Positions 45,414-55,731 of a stretch of 64,000 nucleotides of DNA are shown in pieces. The notes beneath the pieces are model-generated. The model did no database searches, was not told where the DNA came from, and worked only from the letters and a program-made list of their open reading frames with translations. Origin of the DNA: Massilia sp. Root133 (GTDB lineage: Bacteria; Pseudomonadota; Gammaproteobacteria; Burkholderiales; Burkholderiaceae_D); the NCBI RefSeq assembly GCF_001426525.1, contig NZ_LMEW01000003.1:124001-188000 (forward strand), written 5' to 3'. The translations under genes were made by a program, and so were the position numbers. Position 1 is the stretch's first letter; each line of letters begins with the position of its first letter.

Positions 45414-45953
45414 CTATTTCACTCGGTCCGTGAACATCTTGCGGAACTTGGCCACCTTGGGCGCCACCACGAACGCGCAATACCCCTGTAACGGGTGCTG
45501 CGCAAAATAATTCTGGTGGTAGTCCTCGGCCTTGTACCACGGCTCGGCCGGCAGCACATGCGTGACGATAGTCGCATCCCACACGGCGGCCATCTCGGCC
45601 ATCACCTTGCGCGCCGTGGCTTCCTGTTCCGGCGACGTGAAGAAGATCACCGAGCGGTATTGCGTGCCGACGTCGTTGCCCTGGCGGTTCAGCGTCGTGG
45701 GGTCGTGGATGGTGAAAAAGATTTCCAGGATGTCGCGATAACTGATCACGTTCGGATCGAATTCCAGGCGCACGACTTCCGCGTGGCCCGTCGTGCCCGC
45801 GCACACCTGCTCGTAGGTCGGCGCAGGGGCCTCGCCGCCCATATAGCCCGATTCCACGCGGAGAATACCGCGCGCTTCCAGATAGACGGCTTCCAGGCAC
45901 CAGAAACACCCGCCGCCCAGGATGGCCACTTCGGTTGCTGATTGCTGGCTCAT
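45414..45953 (-). CDS. msrA: peptide methionine sulfoxide reductase A
   Basis: 179 residues. The catalytic motif GGGCFWCLEAVYLEARGI has C16; further marks are SGYMGGEAPAPTYEQVCAGTTGHAE, TIHDPTTLNRQGNDVGTQYRS and YHQNYFAQHP. Reduces S-methionine sulfoxide in proteins. No signal peptide, so cytoplasmic. Converges on cfa with a 2-bp gap. Confidence 0.97.
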   Translation of the reverse strand: MSQQSATEVAILGGGCFWCLEAVYLEARGILRVESGYMGGEAPAPTYEQVCAGTTGHAEVVRLEFDPNVISYRDILEIFFTIHDPTTLNRQGNDVGTQYRSVIFFTSPEQEATARKVMAEMAAVWDATIVTHVLPAEPWYKAEDYHQNYFAQHPLQGYCAFVVAPKVAKFRKMFTDRVK

Positions 45954-46059
45954 GCTGACTCCTCGAGGGATAAATAGTTGTCCATGGTTTCACTGTAAAC
46001 GAAAGTGCGCGGTCGTGCAGGCTCGGGGAGGCTGCGGCCATTGATGGCATAATGCGCGC

Positions 46060-46560
46060 ATGAACACCAGCTCACCTCGCGCCACCACGCGCGGTTTCGA
46101 TTCCGCCCATTTTCGCCAGGCCCTGTCCCAATTCGCGACCGGCGTCACCGTCATCACGACCCGCCTGGGCGACGGCAAATTCCGCGGCCTGACCGCGTCC
46201 TCTTTCAATTCCGTATCGCTGGAGCCGCCGCTGGTGCTGTGGAGCCTGTCGAACGTCGCCAACAGCCTGCCCATCTTCACCGGCAATTCGCACTACGTCA
46301 TCAACGTATTGTCCGCCGGCCAGGAAGAGCTGGCGCGCCGGTTCTCGCGACGCGGCCACGATCCGTTCGAAGGCGTCGAGTACGAATTGTCGCGCACCGG
46401 CCAGCCGATCCTGAAAGGCGTCTCCGCCTGGTTCGAATGCCACAACCGCAGCCGCTACCCGGAAGGCGACCACGTGATCTTCGTGGGCGAAGTGGAAGAC
46501 TGCGCCGTGCACCCGCAGTCCGCCCTGCTGTTCCATGGCGGGCGCTTCGGCAGCACCTGA
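46060..46560 (+). CDS. flavin reductase family protein
   Basis: 166 residues, FMN-binding split barrel. FRQALSQFATGVTVITT and GLTASSFNSVSLEPPLVLWSL are the two family blocks, followed by FTGNSHYVINVLSAGQEELA and a VSAWFECHN and VIFVGEVEDC end. Such proteins reduce FMN/FAD with NAD(P)H for a partner oxygenase; no oxygenase is adjacent. Divergent from msrA; glutaryl-CoA dehydrogenase follows in tandem after 132 bp with its own -10 box. Confidence 0.9.
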   Translation: MNTSSPRATTRGFDSAHFRQALSQFATGVTVITTRLGDGKFRGLTASSFNSVSLEPPLVLWSLSNVANSLPIFTGNSHYVINVLSAGQEELARRFSRRGHDPFEGVEYELSRTGQPILKGVSAWFECHNRSRYPEGDHVIFVGEVEDCAVHPQSALLFHGGRFGST

Positions 46561-46622
46561 TCCCTGTTTGAAAAATGAAAATGCCTGTCGCAGTTTGAAA
46601 AGATGCGGCGGGGCTGGGTTTC

Positions 46623-46628
46623 TATAAT
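46623..46628 (+). promoter_or_regulatory. consensus -10 box upstream of glutaryl-CoA dehydrogenase gene
   Basis: TATAAT 65 bases before the start codon; TTGAAA occurs further up but the spacing (22 bp) is too long for a standard -35. Confidence 0.35.
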
Positions 46629-46692
46629 GGATCGACCCGGGCGGCCATCCATTCGCCCGCCACATTCTTACAAAGATTGAGACAGGAGCCCC

Positions 46693-47886
46693 ATGAGCCG
46701 TTCCGATACGCCCCGCAAAGCCCAGTTCCATTGGGATGACCCGTTGCTGCTGAACGAGCAGTTGCTCGACGAAGAACGCATGGTGCGCGACGCCGCCGCG
46801 GCCTATTGCCAGGACAAGCTGCTGCCGCGCGTCCTCGAAGCCTTCCGCCACGAAACCACCGACGCGTCCATCTTCCGCGAGATGGGAGAGCTCGGCCTGC
46901 TGGGCCCGACCATCCCCGAGCAATACGGCGGCCCCGGCCTGAACTACGTCAGCTACGGCCTGATCGCGCGCGAAGTCGAGCGCGTCGATTCCGGTTACCG
47001 CTCGATGATGAGCGTGCAGTCGTCGCTCGTGATGGTGCCCATCCATGAATTCGGCAATGAAGAGACGAAGCAGAAATACCTGCCGAAACTGGCCACCGGC
47101 GAATGGATCGGCTGCTTCGGCCTGACCGAACCGAACCACGGCTCCGACCCGGGCTCGATGGTCACGCGCGCGCGCAAGGTCGACGGCGGCTACTCACTGT
47201 CCGGCTCGAAAATGTGGATCACGAACTCGCCGATCGCCGACGTGTTCGTCGTCTGGGCGAAGGATGACGAAGGCAAGATCCACGGCTTCGTGCTGGAAAA
47301 GGGCTGGAAAGGCCTGTCGGCGCCGGCCATCCATGGCAAGGTCGGCCTGCGCGCGTCGATCACGGGCGAGATCGTGATGGACGAAGTGTTCTGCCCCGAA
47401 GAAAATGCTTTCCCGGAAGTGCGCGGCCTGAAGGGTCCGTTCACGTGCCTGAATTCGGCCCGCTACGGCATCGCCTGGGGTGCGCTGGGCGCCGCGGAAG
47501 ACTGCTGGCATCGTTCCCGCCAGTACGTGCTGGACCGTAAGCAGTTCGGCAAGCCGCTGGCCGCCAACCAGCTGATCCAGAAAAAACTGGCGGACATGCA
47601 GACGGAAATCACGCTGGGCCTGCAGGGCGTCCTGCGCCTGGGCCGCATGAAGGACGAGGGCACGGCCGCGGTCGAGATCACGTCGATCATGAAACGCAAT
47701 TCCTGCGGCAAGGCACTGGACATCGCACGCATGGCGCGCGACATGATGGGCGGTAATGGCATCAGCGACGAGTTCGGCGTGGCGCGTCACCTCGTCAACC
47801 TGGAAGTCGTCAACACGTACGAAGGTACGCACGACATCCACGCGCTGATCCTGGGACGTGCGCAGACCGGTATCGCGGCGTTCTGA
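46693..47886 (+). CDS. gcdH: glutaryl-CoA dehydrogenase (acyl-CoA dehydrogenase family)
   Basis: 397 residues. FAD flavoprotein that oxidises and decarboxylates glutaryl-CoA to crotonyl-CoA in lysine/tryptophan breakdown. Blocks: [74 protein letters not shown] and the C-terminal [20 protein letters not shown] with the catalytic Glu in YEGT. The H-D-I-H-A-L-I-L-G ending is typical of GcdH. CAGGAG ribosome-binding site; followed by a strong terminator. Confidence 0.93.
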   Translation: MSRSDTPRKAQFHWDDPLLLNEQLLDEERMVRDAAAAYCQDKLLPRVLEAFRHETTDASIFREMGELGLLGPTIPEQYGGPGLNYVSYGLIAREVERVDSGYRSMMSVQSSLVMVPIHEFGNEETKQKYLPKLATGEWIGCFGLTEPNHGSDPGSMVTRARKVDGGYSLSGSKMWITNSPIADVFVVWAKDDEGKIHGFVLEKGWKGLSAPAIHGKVGLRASITGEIVMDEVFCPEENAFPEVRGLKGPFTCLNSARYGIAWGALGAAEDCWHRSRQYVLDRKQFGKPLAANQLIQKKLADMQTEITLGLQGVLRLGRMKDEGTAAVEITSIMKRNSCGKALDIARMARDMMGGNGISDEFGVARHLVNLEVVNTYEGTHDIHALILGRAQTGIAAF

Positions 47887-47902
47887 TCGCCCCGGTGCAC
47901 GA

Positions 47903-47933
47903 AAAAAAACCCGCCGAACACGGCGGGTTTTTT
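47903..47933. terminator. bidirectional terminator between gcdH and ompW
   Basis: AAAACCCGCCG, AACA loop, CGGCGGGTTTT with flanking A and T runs; serves both convergent genes. Confidence 0.9.
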
Positions 47934-47949
47934 ATTGCGCGAAACGCGA

Positions 47950-48627
47950 TCAGAACTTGTAGCCAAGGGTCAGCACAGTCGACTTCGGGTCCAGCTTCAT
48001 GTGCTGGTTCTGCCCCGTCGAGAAGTGCACGTCGGTCCGCAGGCGGGTCTTCACGAGCGCGGCGTTGAGGAACCATTTCTCGTTGAAGTTCCAGACGGCA
48101 CCGATCTGGCCCGAATAGGTCAATTTGTTGTCGATGCTAAACGTCGTCGGCGGACCGCCCGGGTCCGTTAGCGCGGTCATGCGGAACGAGCCGGTTTCCT
48201 TGTAAAAGTAGGCATAGGTCACGCCCAGGCCGACGTACGGACGGAACGCCGCGTTCGGCGAGAAGAAACGGTATTGCGCGAACAACGTCGGCGGCAAGGC
48301 ATGTGCCGTGCCCAGCTCGCCCGTACCGGCGATGGAACCCGCGCCGTAGATGCTGTGCTTGTATGGCTTCGCGATGGTGAATTCGGCGGTGATGTTGTCG
48401 GTGATCCCGTAGTTGATGATCGCCACCGGTTCCGTGTCCTTGCCGACGTCGCCCAGCGAATTCGGCAGGGCCGGAGCGGAAATCGCGCCGCTTTCCACCT
48501 TTGGTTCGATCTCGATGGCGCCCAGCGACACGGCCCACTTCCCCTTGGCCTGTGCCGCGGCGCTGCCCGCCACGGCCAGCGCGCCAGCAGCGACCAGCAG
48601 CTTCACGACATTGGAACTTACTTTCAT
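47950..48627 (-). CDS. ompW: OmpW-family outer membrane protein
   Basis: 225 residues with a signal peptide (cleavage after GSAAAQA). The mature part forms an eight-strand barrel: ITAEFTIAKPYKHSI, a long ALPPTLFAQYRFF strand pair, FRPYVGLGVTYAYFY, and the final beta-strand STVLTLGYKF ending in phenylalanine as needed for Bam assembly. OmpW forms a small hydrophobic channel. CAGGAG ribosome-binding site. Some loops (for example GGPPTTFSID) are family-variable. Confidence 0.9.
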   Translation of the reverse strand: MKVSSNVVKLLVAAGALAVAGSAAAQAKGKWAVSLGAIEIEPKVESGAISAPALPNSLGDVGKDTEPVAIINYGITDNITAEFTIAKPYKHSIYGAGSIAGTGELGTAHALPPTLFAQYRFFSPNAAFRPYVGLGVTYAYFYKETGSFRMTALTDPGGPPTTFSIDNKLTYSGQIGAVWNFNEKWFLNAALVKTRLRTDVHFSTGQNQHMKLDPKSTVLTLGYKF

Positions 48628-48683
48628 GTTATCTCCTGATTCTTATTGATGGCCCGTCCGCGGGGACGAGCCTGTCGTGATGA

Positions 48684-50054
48684 TTACAGCCAGCCTTTGA
48701 CTTCCATCTTCTCGAGAACATAGCGCGCGAGCAGCCAGTTCACGAACGGCGTCGGATGGACTTCGTCGGCGAACATGTAGTGGCTGACGTCGCCTGCGAT
48801 CACGTTCTTCGCGTTGCAGACGAGGGACGTGGTACCCAGCGCGTTCGGGCCGCAGGCCGGGGTCGACGTATTGGTGAGGCCATACGGTGCCGGATTGATC
48901 ACTTCGTCGTGGCTGACGCTCCACACGTCGACGTACAGGACTTTCGGCTCGTCCGCGACACCGGCTTGCAATTGCGCATTGAAGGCGTCGACGGCTTTCA
49001 CGATCAGGGCCTGGACGGCCGCGGACTGCGACTTGCCCGACGGCGTCGATGCCACATCCGGCAGGTTGTTCACGACCACATAATTCGCGCCCTTGGCGAC
49101 GATCTGCGTCTTGACCAGCGCGGCCAGCTCGGCGCCGGCCGTCGCCATGGCGGTGACGACACCCGCGGCATTCGCGGTCAGGTAGTCGGCGCCTGCTTTC
49201 TGGCCGGCGGCCGTGGCGTCCGCCTGGGCCTTGGCGACCATCGGGCCGTACACGGTCGCCTGCGCGGCGGCAGTGTTCCCGGCCATGACGGCGGCGGTGA
49301 CGGCGGCTTGCACGATCGAGGCGTCGGTGTGGCCGGCGCGCGCCGCTTCCGTCTGGATCGCGAGGCCGATGGCCTGGGCCGCGGTGGCCGGGTTCGTCGC
49401 ACCGGCGGCCAGTTGCGTCGTCAGCGACACGGCGAAGGCCTGGGAACCGGCGGCAGTGCCGGCGGCGGTGGCGCTCGACGACAGCTGGCCCAGCAGGAAC
49501 AGGATGTCGTTACCGCCGGCCATCACGGTCACGAGTTCGGTACCGCTGAATTTGCCCCCGGTCTTGGCCAGGTGGTTCGCGATCTGCGTCACCACGGGCA
49601 CGGTGGTCAGGCCCAGCGTCGGGTTCACGACCTTGTTGTTCGGGCCGATCGGATTCGTCACGCGCGAGCCGCCTTGCGCGTAATTGAGGCAGTTGGTGTT
49701 GAAGGAGACAGGGACGGCGAAGCCCTTGGTCGCGTCGCCCTGCAGGCCGGTCTGGGCCGGGCACGGTGCTGGCAGGCTCATTTGGGCCGCGACGAGTTCG
49801 GTCCAGTTCTTGCCGGTCAGTTCCTTGTTGATCGACGTGTTGTCGCCGTTGATCGTGAACTTGCCGCCGCCCAGCGCCTTGACGGTACCGACGGCATACG
49901 AGCCGACGTCGGACAGGCTGTCGCCGAACGATACCTGTGCGCTGAACTTGGTAACCGGGGTCTGGTCGCCGCCGCGAGGGCTGGTGCTGCTGCCGCCGCA
50001 AGCCGACAGGACGGCAGCGGTCAACAGCGCGAGCGCGAATGAGGTCTTACGCAT
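48684..50054 (-). CDS. lipoprotein SGNH/GDSL hydrolase with Ala-rich insertion
   Basis: 456 residues from ATG 50052-50054; the upstream extension to 50087 is not signal-like. The lipobox LSAC-G (C19) makes it an outer-membrane or periplasmic lipoprotein. SGNH blocks: S46 in SFGDSLSD, G129 in NYAQGGSR, N182 in MAGGNDIL, and D430-x-x-H433 in FADEVHPTPFVNWLLARY. Between the N and D/H blocks lies an Ala/Thr-rich helical insert (about 191-300) that typical GDSL esterases lack. Likely a lipase or esterase; substrate unknown. Confidence 0.88.
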   Translation of the reverse strand: MRKTSFALALLTAAVLSACGGSSTSPRGGDQTPVTKFSAQVSFGDSLSDVGSYAVGTVKALGGGKFTINGDNTSINKELTGKNWTELVAAQMSLPAPCPAQTGLQGDATKGFAVPVSFNTNCLNYAQGGSRVTNPIGPNNKVVNPTLGLTTVPVVTQIANHLAKTGGKFSGTELVTVMAGGNDILFLLGQLSSSATAAGTAAGSQAFAVSLTTQLAAGATNPATAAQAIGLAIQTEAARAGHTDASIVQAAVTAAVMAGNTAAAQATVYGPMVAKAQADATAAGQKAGADYLTANAAGVVTAMATAGAELAALVKTQIVAKGANYVVVNNLPDVASTPSGKSQSAAVQALIVKAVDAFNAQLQAGVADEPKVLYVDVWSVSHDEVINPAPYGLTNTSTPACGPNALGTTSLVCNAKNVIAGDVSHYMFADEVHPTPFVNWLLARYVLEKMEVKGWL

Positions 50055-50250
50055 TGTGTCTCCTAAAGAAATTTTTCTCTTATGCAACGAACGGCCGTGC
50101 TATTCGTGTGCCAACTAATATGCCAGTGTTCGGCATCGTTGTATAGCGAAAAGCTTTGTCGTGCACCGGCAACAACACCCTGTTGCGACGGCTGGGAGAC
50201 GAGGCCGGCAGCGCGGCCGATTATAGCAACGCCGCCGGCGAATTCATGTC

Positions 50251-51762
50251 TTAATGTGACAATGTTGTTTGAAAATAATCGCGTGTCGCCGCCATGCAGA
50301 ACGGCGCCACGAGACCGGCGTGATAGGCCGACGCGACGGCGCCATCGCCTGACGACGCGCGCAGGATCGTCCTGGCCGCCACGAAGCCTGCCTTGGCCGA
50401 GCGGTACGGGTCGTTCAGGCTCGGCGTGTCGTCGATGTCGAGCAGCGTGATCCTGCTGCCGCGCGCGCTGAAATAGCTCGCGGCCGACGTCGCGTTGAAG
50501 AACGGGACGACAGGGTCGTCATGGCCGCCGCACAGCATCGTGGGTGCGTTCGGCATATAGCTGCGCAGGTCATTGCGCACGAGCCATTTGCGCAGGTTGT
50601 GGGCTGGAGAACAGGCCAGCGGCGACGTCGCGCTCTGGTCGCACGGGTGCGCGGCGAGATCGGCCAGGTAGCCGCTGCGGTAGGTCGTGCGGATCAGGTT
50701 GTTGGCGCCGAAATACGCCGTGTAGCCGGGCGTCTGCGGCTGCGAATCCGCGGCGAACAGGGCTGATGCCGGCAGCTTGCCCTGGTCGACGAGGTCACCG
50801 CTGCCGAGGCTGCCCGGCACCAGGTCGGCGATCGATGCGGCGTACTGCGTCTCGTAGACATCCGATGGGGTCGCGTACAGCGCGGCACTCGCATGCTGGC
50901 CCGCGTTGATGATCATCGGCACGATCACGGTGGCACCACTACGCGGTGCGCCGCCGAACAGGTCATCGCCGAAGCGGGCGATGGCATACGGGCCCGACAT
51001 GCCGGACGCCGCCGTCAGCGTGAACTCGTTCGTGCCCATGTCTTGCATGGCGCGCTGCGTGGCCAGCGCGACATAGCCGCCTTGGGAATAGCCGGTGACC
51101 ATCAACTTGCCGGAATCCTTGGCGCCGATGGCCCCGAACGACGTGCGTGCGGCGCGCAGCGCGTCGATCATGTCGGCGGCCTGCGCGACGCGGTCCAGGT
51201 ACGGGTGGTAGCCCAGCGACGAGCCGCTGTAGCCCGTGTAGTTCGGCGCCACGACGATGAAGCCCTGGGCCGCGAACACGGCCGCCGCGAGGCGCGCTTC
51301 CGTGTTGTTGGCGATGTCGGCCATGTCGTAGGATTTCTGCAACGAGGTGCCGTGCGCATACAGCACGACGGGCCGCGAGTTGCTGCACGACGCGCCGCCG
51401 CCGGTGGGTACGAAGACGGCGGCGCTGCCGTCCGTCGCTTCGCCGGCGCCGCCGATGGTGTTGTAGTGGACCTTGTACACGGAGACCGAGCACTGCGGCT
51501 GTCCCGCAACGGCCAAGGTGCCCTGCTGGGCCGATTCGAGGAAGCCGGCCAGCACGGTCGGAGTCAATGTGGTGAGACTTGCACCGCCGACGCTGACGGC
51601 CACGGAGGCGGCCTGCCCCACGATGCTGCCGCGCGTCGCGACGGGCAGCGGTTCAGGATTCGCGACGCCGGTCGGCGTGCCGCCGGCGGTGGTGCCGCCG
51701 CTGCAAGCGGCAAGCAAATAGCCCAGCCCGAGGCTGCAGGCCAGGGTTAAGAGGGAACGCAT
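50251..51762 (-). CDS. lipoprotein alpha/beta hydrolase (secretory-lipase-like)
   Basis: 503 residues from ATG 51760-51762 (GAAGGA upstream). Signal peptide with lipobox YLLAAC-S. Alpha/beta-hydrolase features: VVLYAHGTSLQKSYD (oxyanion HG), FIVVAPNYTGYSGSSLGYHP, the nucleophile elbow TGYSQGGYVAL, LCGGHDDPVVPF (acid) and a late His near YHAGLVAPF. Resembles fungal LIP-type secretory lipases and related bacterial esterases. Neighbouring gene is also a lipoprotein esterase, in tandem on the same strand with 196 bp between. Confidence 0.85.
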   Translation of the reverse strand: MRSLLTLACSLGLGYLLAACSGGTTAGGTPTGVANPEPLPVATRGSIVGQAASVAVSVGGASLTTLTPTVLAGFLESAQQGTLAVAGQPQCSVSVYKVHYNTIGGAGEATDGSAAVFVPTGGGASCSNSRPVVLYAHGTSLQKSYDMADIANNTEARLAAAVFAAQGFIVVAPNYTGYSGSSLGYHPYLDRVAQAADMIDALRAARTSFGAIGAKDSGKLMVTGYSQGGYVALATQRAMQDMGTNEFTLTAASGMSGPYAIARFGDDLFGGAPRSGATVIVPMIINAGQHASAALYATPSDVYETQYAASIADLVPGSLGSGDLVDQGKLPASALFAADSQPQTPGYTAYFGANNLIRTTYRSGYLADLAAHPCDQSATSPLACSPAHNLRKWLVRNDLRSYMPNAPTMLCGGHDDPVVPFFNATSAASYFSARGSRITLLDIDDTPSLNDPYRSAKAGFVAARTILRASSGDGAVASAYHAGLVAPFCMAATRDYFQTTLSH

Positions 51763-51790
51763 GGGTGTCCTTCGACTCACTGATCAAGAC

Positions 51791-51816
51791 AAAAGGCCCG
51801 CGCAGAAAGGCGGGCC
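51791..51816 (-). terminator. terminator of the purine-Sua5 operon
   Basis: GGCCCGC, eight-base loop, GCGGGCC; on the minus strand four T follow. Lies 55 bases past the Sua5 stop. Confidence 0.7.
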
Positions 51817-51871
51817 GGGATTGCCGAGTAGCATGCACCGGACTAGCGTTTTTGGGAAGATTCCCGACTGA

Positions 51872-52897
51872 TTACAGCGCGGTAGTGTTGTTTATCAACC
51901 CGTGCACGATGCCGGTCGAACCATGCGCGGCGCGGCGCAGGCGGTCGTTGACGCCCAGCCAGGGCCCATCCTGCGGCGGCGCCTCGACGAGGATGACGTC
52001 GGCACCCGCGCCATCCATCGCGCGCAGCGCCGCGTACAGCGCATGCGCAAAGCCCTCCGGCGAGGCGGGCAGGCGGACGGCCGCGTGCGTGGCGGCCAAA
52101 TCCGAATAATGGATCAGCGCAACCTTGCGTCCCGCCTCTTGCAACCTGGACAAGGTGTCGGCCAAGGTCGCCGTGTCCTGCATCGCGACCGGCGTGTGCG
52201 GCGCGTAATGCGATTCCAGCGTGCCCGAGGCGCGGGGTGCCGCGGCATCCGGACGGGCCGGCACCTGGTCGATCACGGCCGCGATGGCATCCGCCGAGAT
52301 ATGGCCCGGACGCAGCAGCACGGGGCCGTGCGTCGCCAGGCGCGACAGGTCGACGATCGTCGATTCGATGCCGACCTCGCTCTGGCCGCCATCCAGCACG
52401 AAGGCGATGCGGCCGTGTTCTCCGATGTCGTCGCCGAACTCGTCGCGCACATGCTGCGCGGTCGTCGGGCTGACGGCGCCGAATTTATTCGCGGATGGCG
52501 CCGCGATGCCGCCCTTCCCGCCCTTGAATGCCTGCAGCAGTTCGATCGCCACCGGATGCGACGGGCAGCGGATGCCGACCGTGTCCTGCCCGCCCGAGAC
52601 GGCGTCCGGAATGTGCGGCGCACGTTTCAGGATCATCGTTAGCGGACCGGGCCAGAAGGCATCGGCCAGCTGGCGTGCTTCCGACGGGATGTCGGCCGCC
52701 CAGTAGTCGAGATCGACGCCAGGAGCCACATGCACGATCACGGGGTGATCCTGCGGGCGGCCCTTGGCGGCATAGATCGCGGCAACCGCGGCCGGGTTCT
52801 CCGCGTCGGCGCCGAGGCCGTACACGGTCTCGGTCGGCAGCGCGACGAGGCGGCCGGCCTCGAGCGCGAGCGCGGCGGTTTTGATCACATCGGTCAC
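51872..52897 (-). CDS. L-threonylcarbamoyladenylate synthase, Sua5 type
   Basis: 341 residues from GTG at 52895-52897, overlapping the purK stop (GTGA); the longer frame upstream is purK out of phase. The N-terminal YrdC domain (about 1-200) has [49 protein letters not shown] and [13 protein letters not shown]. The C-terminal Sua5 domain (about 225-335) has [14 protein letters not shown]. Makes threonylcarbamoyl-AMP for tRNA t6A. The two-domain form is Sua5, not the single-domain TsaC. Last gene of the operon. Confidence 0.93.
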   Translation of the reverse strand: MTDVIKTAALALEAGRLVALPTETVYGLGADAENPAAVAAIYAAKGRPQDHPVIVHVAPGVDLDYWAADIPSEARQLADAFWPGPLTMILKRAPHIPDAVSGGQDTVGIRCPSHPVAIELLQAFKGGKGGIAAPSANKFGAVSPTTAQHVRDEFGDDIGEHGRIAFVLDGGQSEVGIESTIVDLSRLATHGPVLLRPGHISADAIAAVIDQVPARPDAAAPRASGTLESHYAPHTPVAMQDTATLADTLSRLQEAGRKVALIHYSDLAATHAAVRLPASPEGFAHALYAALRAMDGAGADVILVEAPPQDGPWLGVNDRLRRAAHGSTGIVHGLINNTTAL

Positions 52898-54084
52898 AGC
52901 GCGATCCCGAGGATGGTGCAGGCCTGCGCAAAGTTTGCTTGCGCCTCTTGCAGCGTCGGCGCGACGAACGTCACGTGCCCCATCTTGCGGCCGCGGCGCG
53001 GGTCGGTCTTGCCGTACAGGTGCAGGTTGGCGCCGGGCAGCGCCAGCACGGCATCCCATGCCGGTTCACGGACGGTCTCACCATCGAACCACACGTCGCC
53101 GAGGATATTCAGCATCACGGCCGGCGAATGCTGGCGCACGTCGCCCAGCGGCAGTTTCGCCATCGCACGGACTTGCTGCGCGAACTGGCTCGTGATGCAC
53201 GCGTCGATCGTGTAGTGGCCGCTGTTGTGCGGCCGCGGCGCCATCTCGTTGACGACCAGCGAACCGTCCGCCAGCACGAAGAATTCGATGCACAGCACGC
53301 CGACATAACCGAGCTCGGCCACGATGGCACGGGCCGCATCCTGCGCCTTGCGCGCGCATTCGGCGGACACGTTCGGGCCCGGCACGGTCGTCGTGAACAG
53401 GATGCCGTCGCGGTGCACGTTTTCCGCGATCGGGTAGACGACCGACTGGCCATCCGCCCCACGCGCCGTCAGCACGGACACCTCGTACGCGAGCGGCAGC
53501 ATCTTTTCCAGCAGACAGGTCACGCGGTCCATGGATTCGAACGCGGCGCGGACGTCCTCGCGCGTGCGCACGCGCACCTGGCCCTTGCCGTCGTAGCCCA
53601 TGCGCACCGTTTTCAGGATGCCGGGCAGCAGGTCGTCGGCGATGGCGTCGATGTCGGCATCGCTCGCGATCACCTTGTGCGGCGCCGGCATCACGCCGGA
53701 TTTACTTGCGCAGGCGACGAAGAAGGATTTTTCCGCGATGCGGTCCTGGGCGACGGACACGCCGTGCGCGTTCGGCGCCACGAACACCTGCTGCGCGAGG
53801 CGCGACAGGCTGGCGGCCGGGACGTTTTCGAATTCGGTCGTGACGGCCACGCATTGCGCGGCCAGCGCATCCAGGCCGGCCGCATCTTCGTAGCCGGCCT
53901 CGACGAGGCGCTCGGCGACCTGGCCGGCCGGGCAGTCATCCGACGGCTCCAGCACGGCCACGCGGTAGCCCATCGCCTGTGCGGCGTGGGCAAACATGCG
54001 GCCCAGCTGGCCGCCGCCCATCACGCCCAGCCACGCAGGTTCCGCGGCTTCCGGCAAATAGGCTAGTGACTTCGTATCACTCAT
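52894..54084 (-). CDS. purK: N5-carboxyaminoimidazole ribonucleotide synthase
   Basis: 396 residues, ATP-grasp. [21 protein letters not shown] opens the N-domain, followed by [30 protein letters not shown] (ATP lysine), [20 protein letters not shown] and [13 protein letters not shown]. Carboxylates AIR with bicarbonate and ATP. Its start overlaps the purE stop by one base, so it is translationally coupled to its pathway partner. Confidence 0.97.
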   Translation of the reverse strand: MSDTKSLAYLPEAAEPAWLGVMGGGQLGRMFAHAAQAMGYRVAVLEPSDDCPAGQVAERLVEAGYEDAAGLDALAAQCVAVTTEFENVPAASLSRLAQQVFVAPNAHGVSVAQDRIAEKSFFVACASKSGVMPAPHKVIASDADIDAIADDLLPGILKTVRMGYDGKGQVRVRTREDVRAAFESMDRVTCLLEKMLPLAYEVSVLTARGADGQSVVYPIAENVHRDGILFTTTVPGPNVSAECARKAQDAARAIVAELGYVGVLCIEFFVLADGSLVVNEMAPRPHNSGHYTIDACITSQFAQQVRAMAKLPLGDVRQHSPAVMLNILGDVWFDGETVREPAWDAVLALPGANLHLYGKTDPRRGRKMGHVTFVAPTLQEAQANFAQACTILGIAL

Positions 54085-54590
54085 CAGTCGTTCACAGGCA
54101 GGGTCATGGCCTTGGCGGCGGCGGTCTGTTGCTGGCGGAATTGTTCAAGCTGGCCCGCCAGGGCGTCGTCGGTGGTGGCGATGATGGCGATCGCGGTCAG
54201 CGCGGCATTCGCGGCGCCGGCTTCGCCGATGGCGAACGTCGACACGGGCACGCCCTTCGGCATCTGCACGATCGACAGCAGCGAGTCTTCGCCGCGCAGG
54301 TATTTCGACGGGACGGGCACGCCCAGCACGGGCACGACCGTCTTCGCGGCGACCATGCCCGGCAGGTGCGCGGCACCGCCGGCACCGGCGATGATGGCAC
54401 GCAGGCCGCGGCGACGGGCGGATTCCGCGTACGCGAACATCTCGTCCGGCATGCGGTGCGCCGAGATCACCTGCGCCTCGAACGGCACGCCGAACTGCTT
54501 CAGCATGGCGCAGGCGTGCTGCATCACGTCCCAGTCGGAGCTGGAGCCCATGATCACGCCGACCAGCGGCTTATTCTGCTGATCCGCCAT
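54084..54590 (-). CDS. purE: N5-CAIR mutase
   Basis: 168 residues. Class I Pur[21 protein letters not shown] at the nucleotide site, [19 protein letters not shown] with the catalytic His, [19 protein letters not shown] and [18 protein letters not shown]. Converts N5-CAIR to CAIR. One bp after purC and coupled to purK, giving the purC-purE-purK order. Confidence 0.97.
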   Translation of the reverse strand: MADQQNKPLVGVIMGSSSDWDVMQHACAMLKQFGVPFEAQVISAHRMPDEMFAYAESARRRGLRAIIAGAGGAAHLPGMVAAKTVVPVLGVPVPSKYLRGEDSLLSIVQMPKGVPVSTFAIGEAGAANAALTAIAIIATTDDALAGQLEQFRQQQTAAAKAMTLPVND

Positions 54591-54591
54591 C

Positions 54592-55488
54592 TCAGACCTT
54601 CAGCTTCTCGCCGGTCAGGCGTTCGATGGCTTCGAAGTACTTGGCCTGGGTCTTGTCGATGACGTCCTGCGGCAACGCCGGTGCCGGCGGGGCCTTGTTC
54701 CAGTCCTTCAGCGTTTCCAGGTAGTCGCGCACGAACTGCTTGTCGAACGACGGCGGCGACATGTCCGGGGCGTACGAGTCCGCCGGCCAGAAACGCGAGG
54801 AATCGGCGGTCAGGACTTCGTCCATCAGGTGCAGCACGCCGTTCTCGTCCAGGCCGAATTCGAACTTGGTGTCGGCGATGATGATGCCGCGCGTGGCGGC
54901 GTAGTCGGCGGCGGTCTTGTACAGCTGGATACTGATGTCGCGGATTTTATTTGCCAGTTCCGAACCGATGCGCTGTTCCATGTCGGCGAAGCTGATGTTC
55001 TCGTCGTGCTCGCCCAGGTCGGCTTTCGCGGCCGGGGTGAACAGCGGCTCGGGCAGCTTGTCGGCCTGGCGCAGGCCGGCCGGCAACTGGATGCCGCAGA
55101 CGGATCCGGTCGCCTGGTAATCCTTCCAGCCCGAACCGATGATGTAGCCGCGCACGACGGCTTCCACGAGGATCGGCTTCAGGCGCTTGGCGACGACGGC
55201 GCGGCCTTTTACCTGCTCCACTTCCTCGGGTGCGACCACGGATTCCGGCGCCACGCCGGTCAGGTGGTTCGGCACGATGTGGCCGAGTTTTTCGAACCAG
55301 AAATCGCTCATCTGGTTCAGCACCATACCCTTGCCGGGGATCGGTTCGTTCATGACGACGTCGAAGGCCGACAGGCGGTCGGTCGTGACGATCAGGATCT
55401 TGTCGTCGCCGACGGCGTAGTTGTCACGGACCTTGCCATGGCCCAGCAATGGCAGGGAGGAAATAGTGGATTGGTAGAGGCTTTTCAT
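54592..55488 (-). CDS. purC: SAICAR synthase
   Basis: 298 residues. Joins aspartate to CAIR with ATP. Motifs: [20 protein letters not shown] at the ATP loop, [65 protein letters not shown] and [12 protein letters not shown]. The length is that of the betaproteobacterial/eukaryote-like SAICAR synthase (about 300). Precedes purE by one bp. Confidence 0.97.
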   Translation of the reverse strand: MKSLYQSTISSLPLLGHGKVRDNYAVGDDKILIVTTDRLSAFDVVMNEPIPGKGMVLNQMSDFWFEKLGHIVPNHLTGVAPESVVAPEEVEQVKGRAVVAKRLKPILVEAVVRGYIIGSGWKDYQATGSVCGIQLPAGLRQADKLPEPLFTPAAKADLGEHDENISFADMEQRIGSELANKIRDISIQLYKTAADYAATRGIIIADTKFEFGLDENGVLHLMDEVLTADSSRFWPADSYAPDMSPPSFDKQFVRDYLETLKDWNKAPPAPALPQDVIDKTQAKYFEAIERLTGEKLKV

Positions 55489-55597
55489 AGAGGGGATATC
55501 TTGATAAAGCGAAACCGGCGAAGAGGCCGGTCGGATGGGCGAAGGCTAGTGAGAGCCGGTGCCAAAGCGATATTTTACGCGAATATTGCGTGGAAAT

Positions 55598-55722
55598 CGT
55601 CGCCCCCGCGAAAGCGGGGGCCCATGCTGAGGTTCCGAAGTTCGTGTTCAAAAGCCTCGCGCTGCTTTCAACTTACCGAATCTGGCGATTCAGTATGGGT
55701 TCCCGCCTTCGCGGGAACGACG
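55598..55722. repeat. inverted pair of REP-like palindromes (BIME-like)
   Basis: Copy A at 55598-55630 (CGTCGCCCCCGCGAAAGCGG then GGGCCCATGCTGA) and copy B, inverted, at 55690-55722. Each has its own GC-rich hairpin around GCGAAAGC or GCGAAGGC. The copies match at about 27 of 33 positions. They sit in the 243-bp gap between fba and purC. Confidence 0.75.
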
Positions 55723-55731
55723 GCTTGGGGA

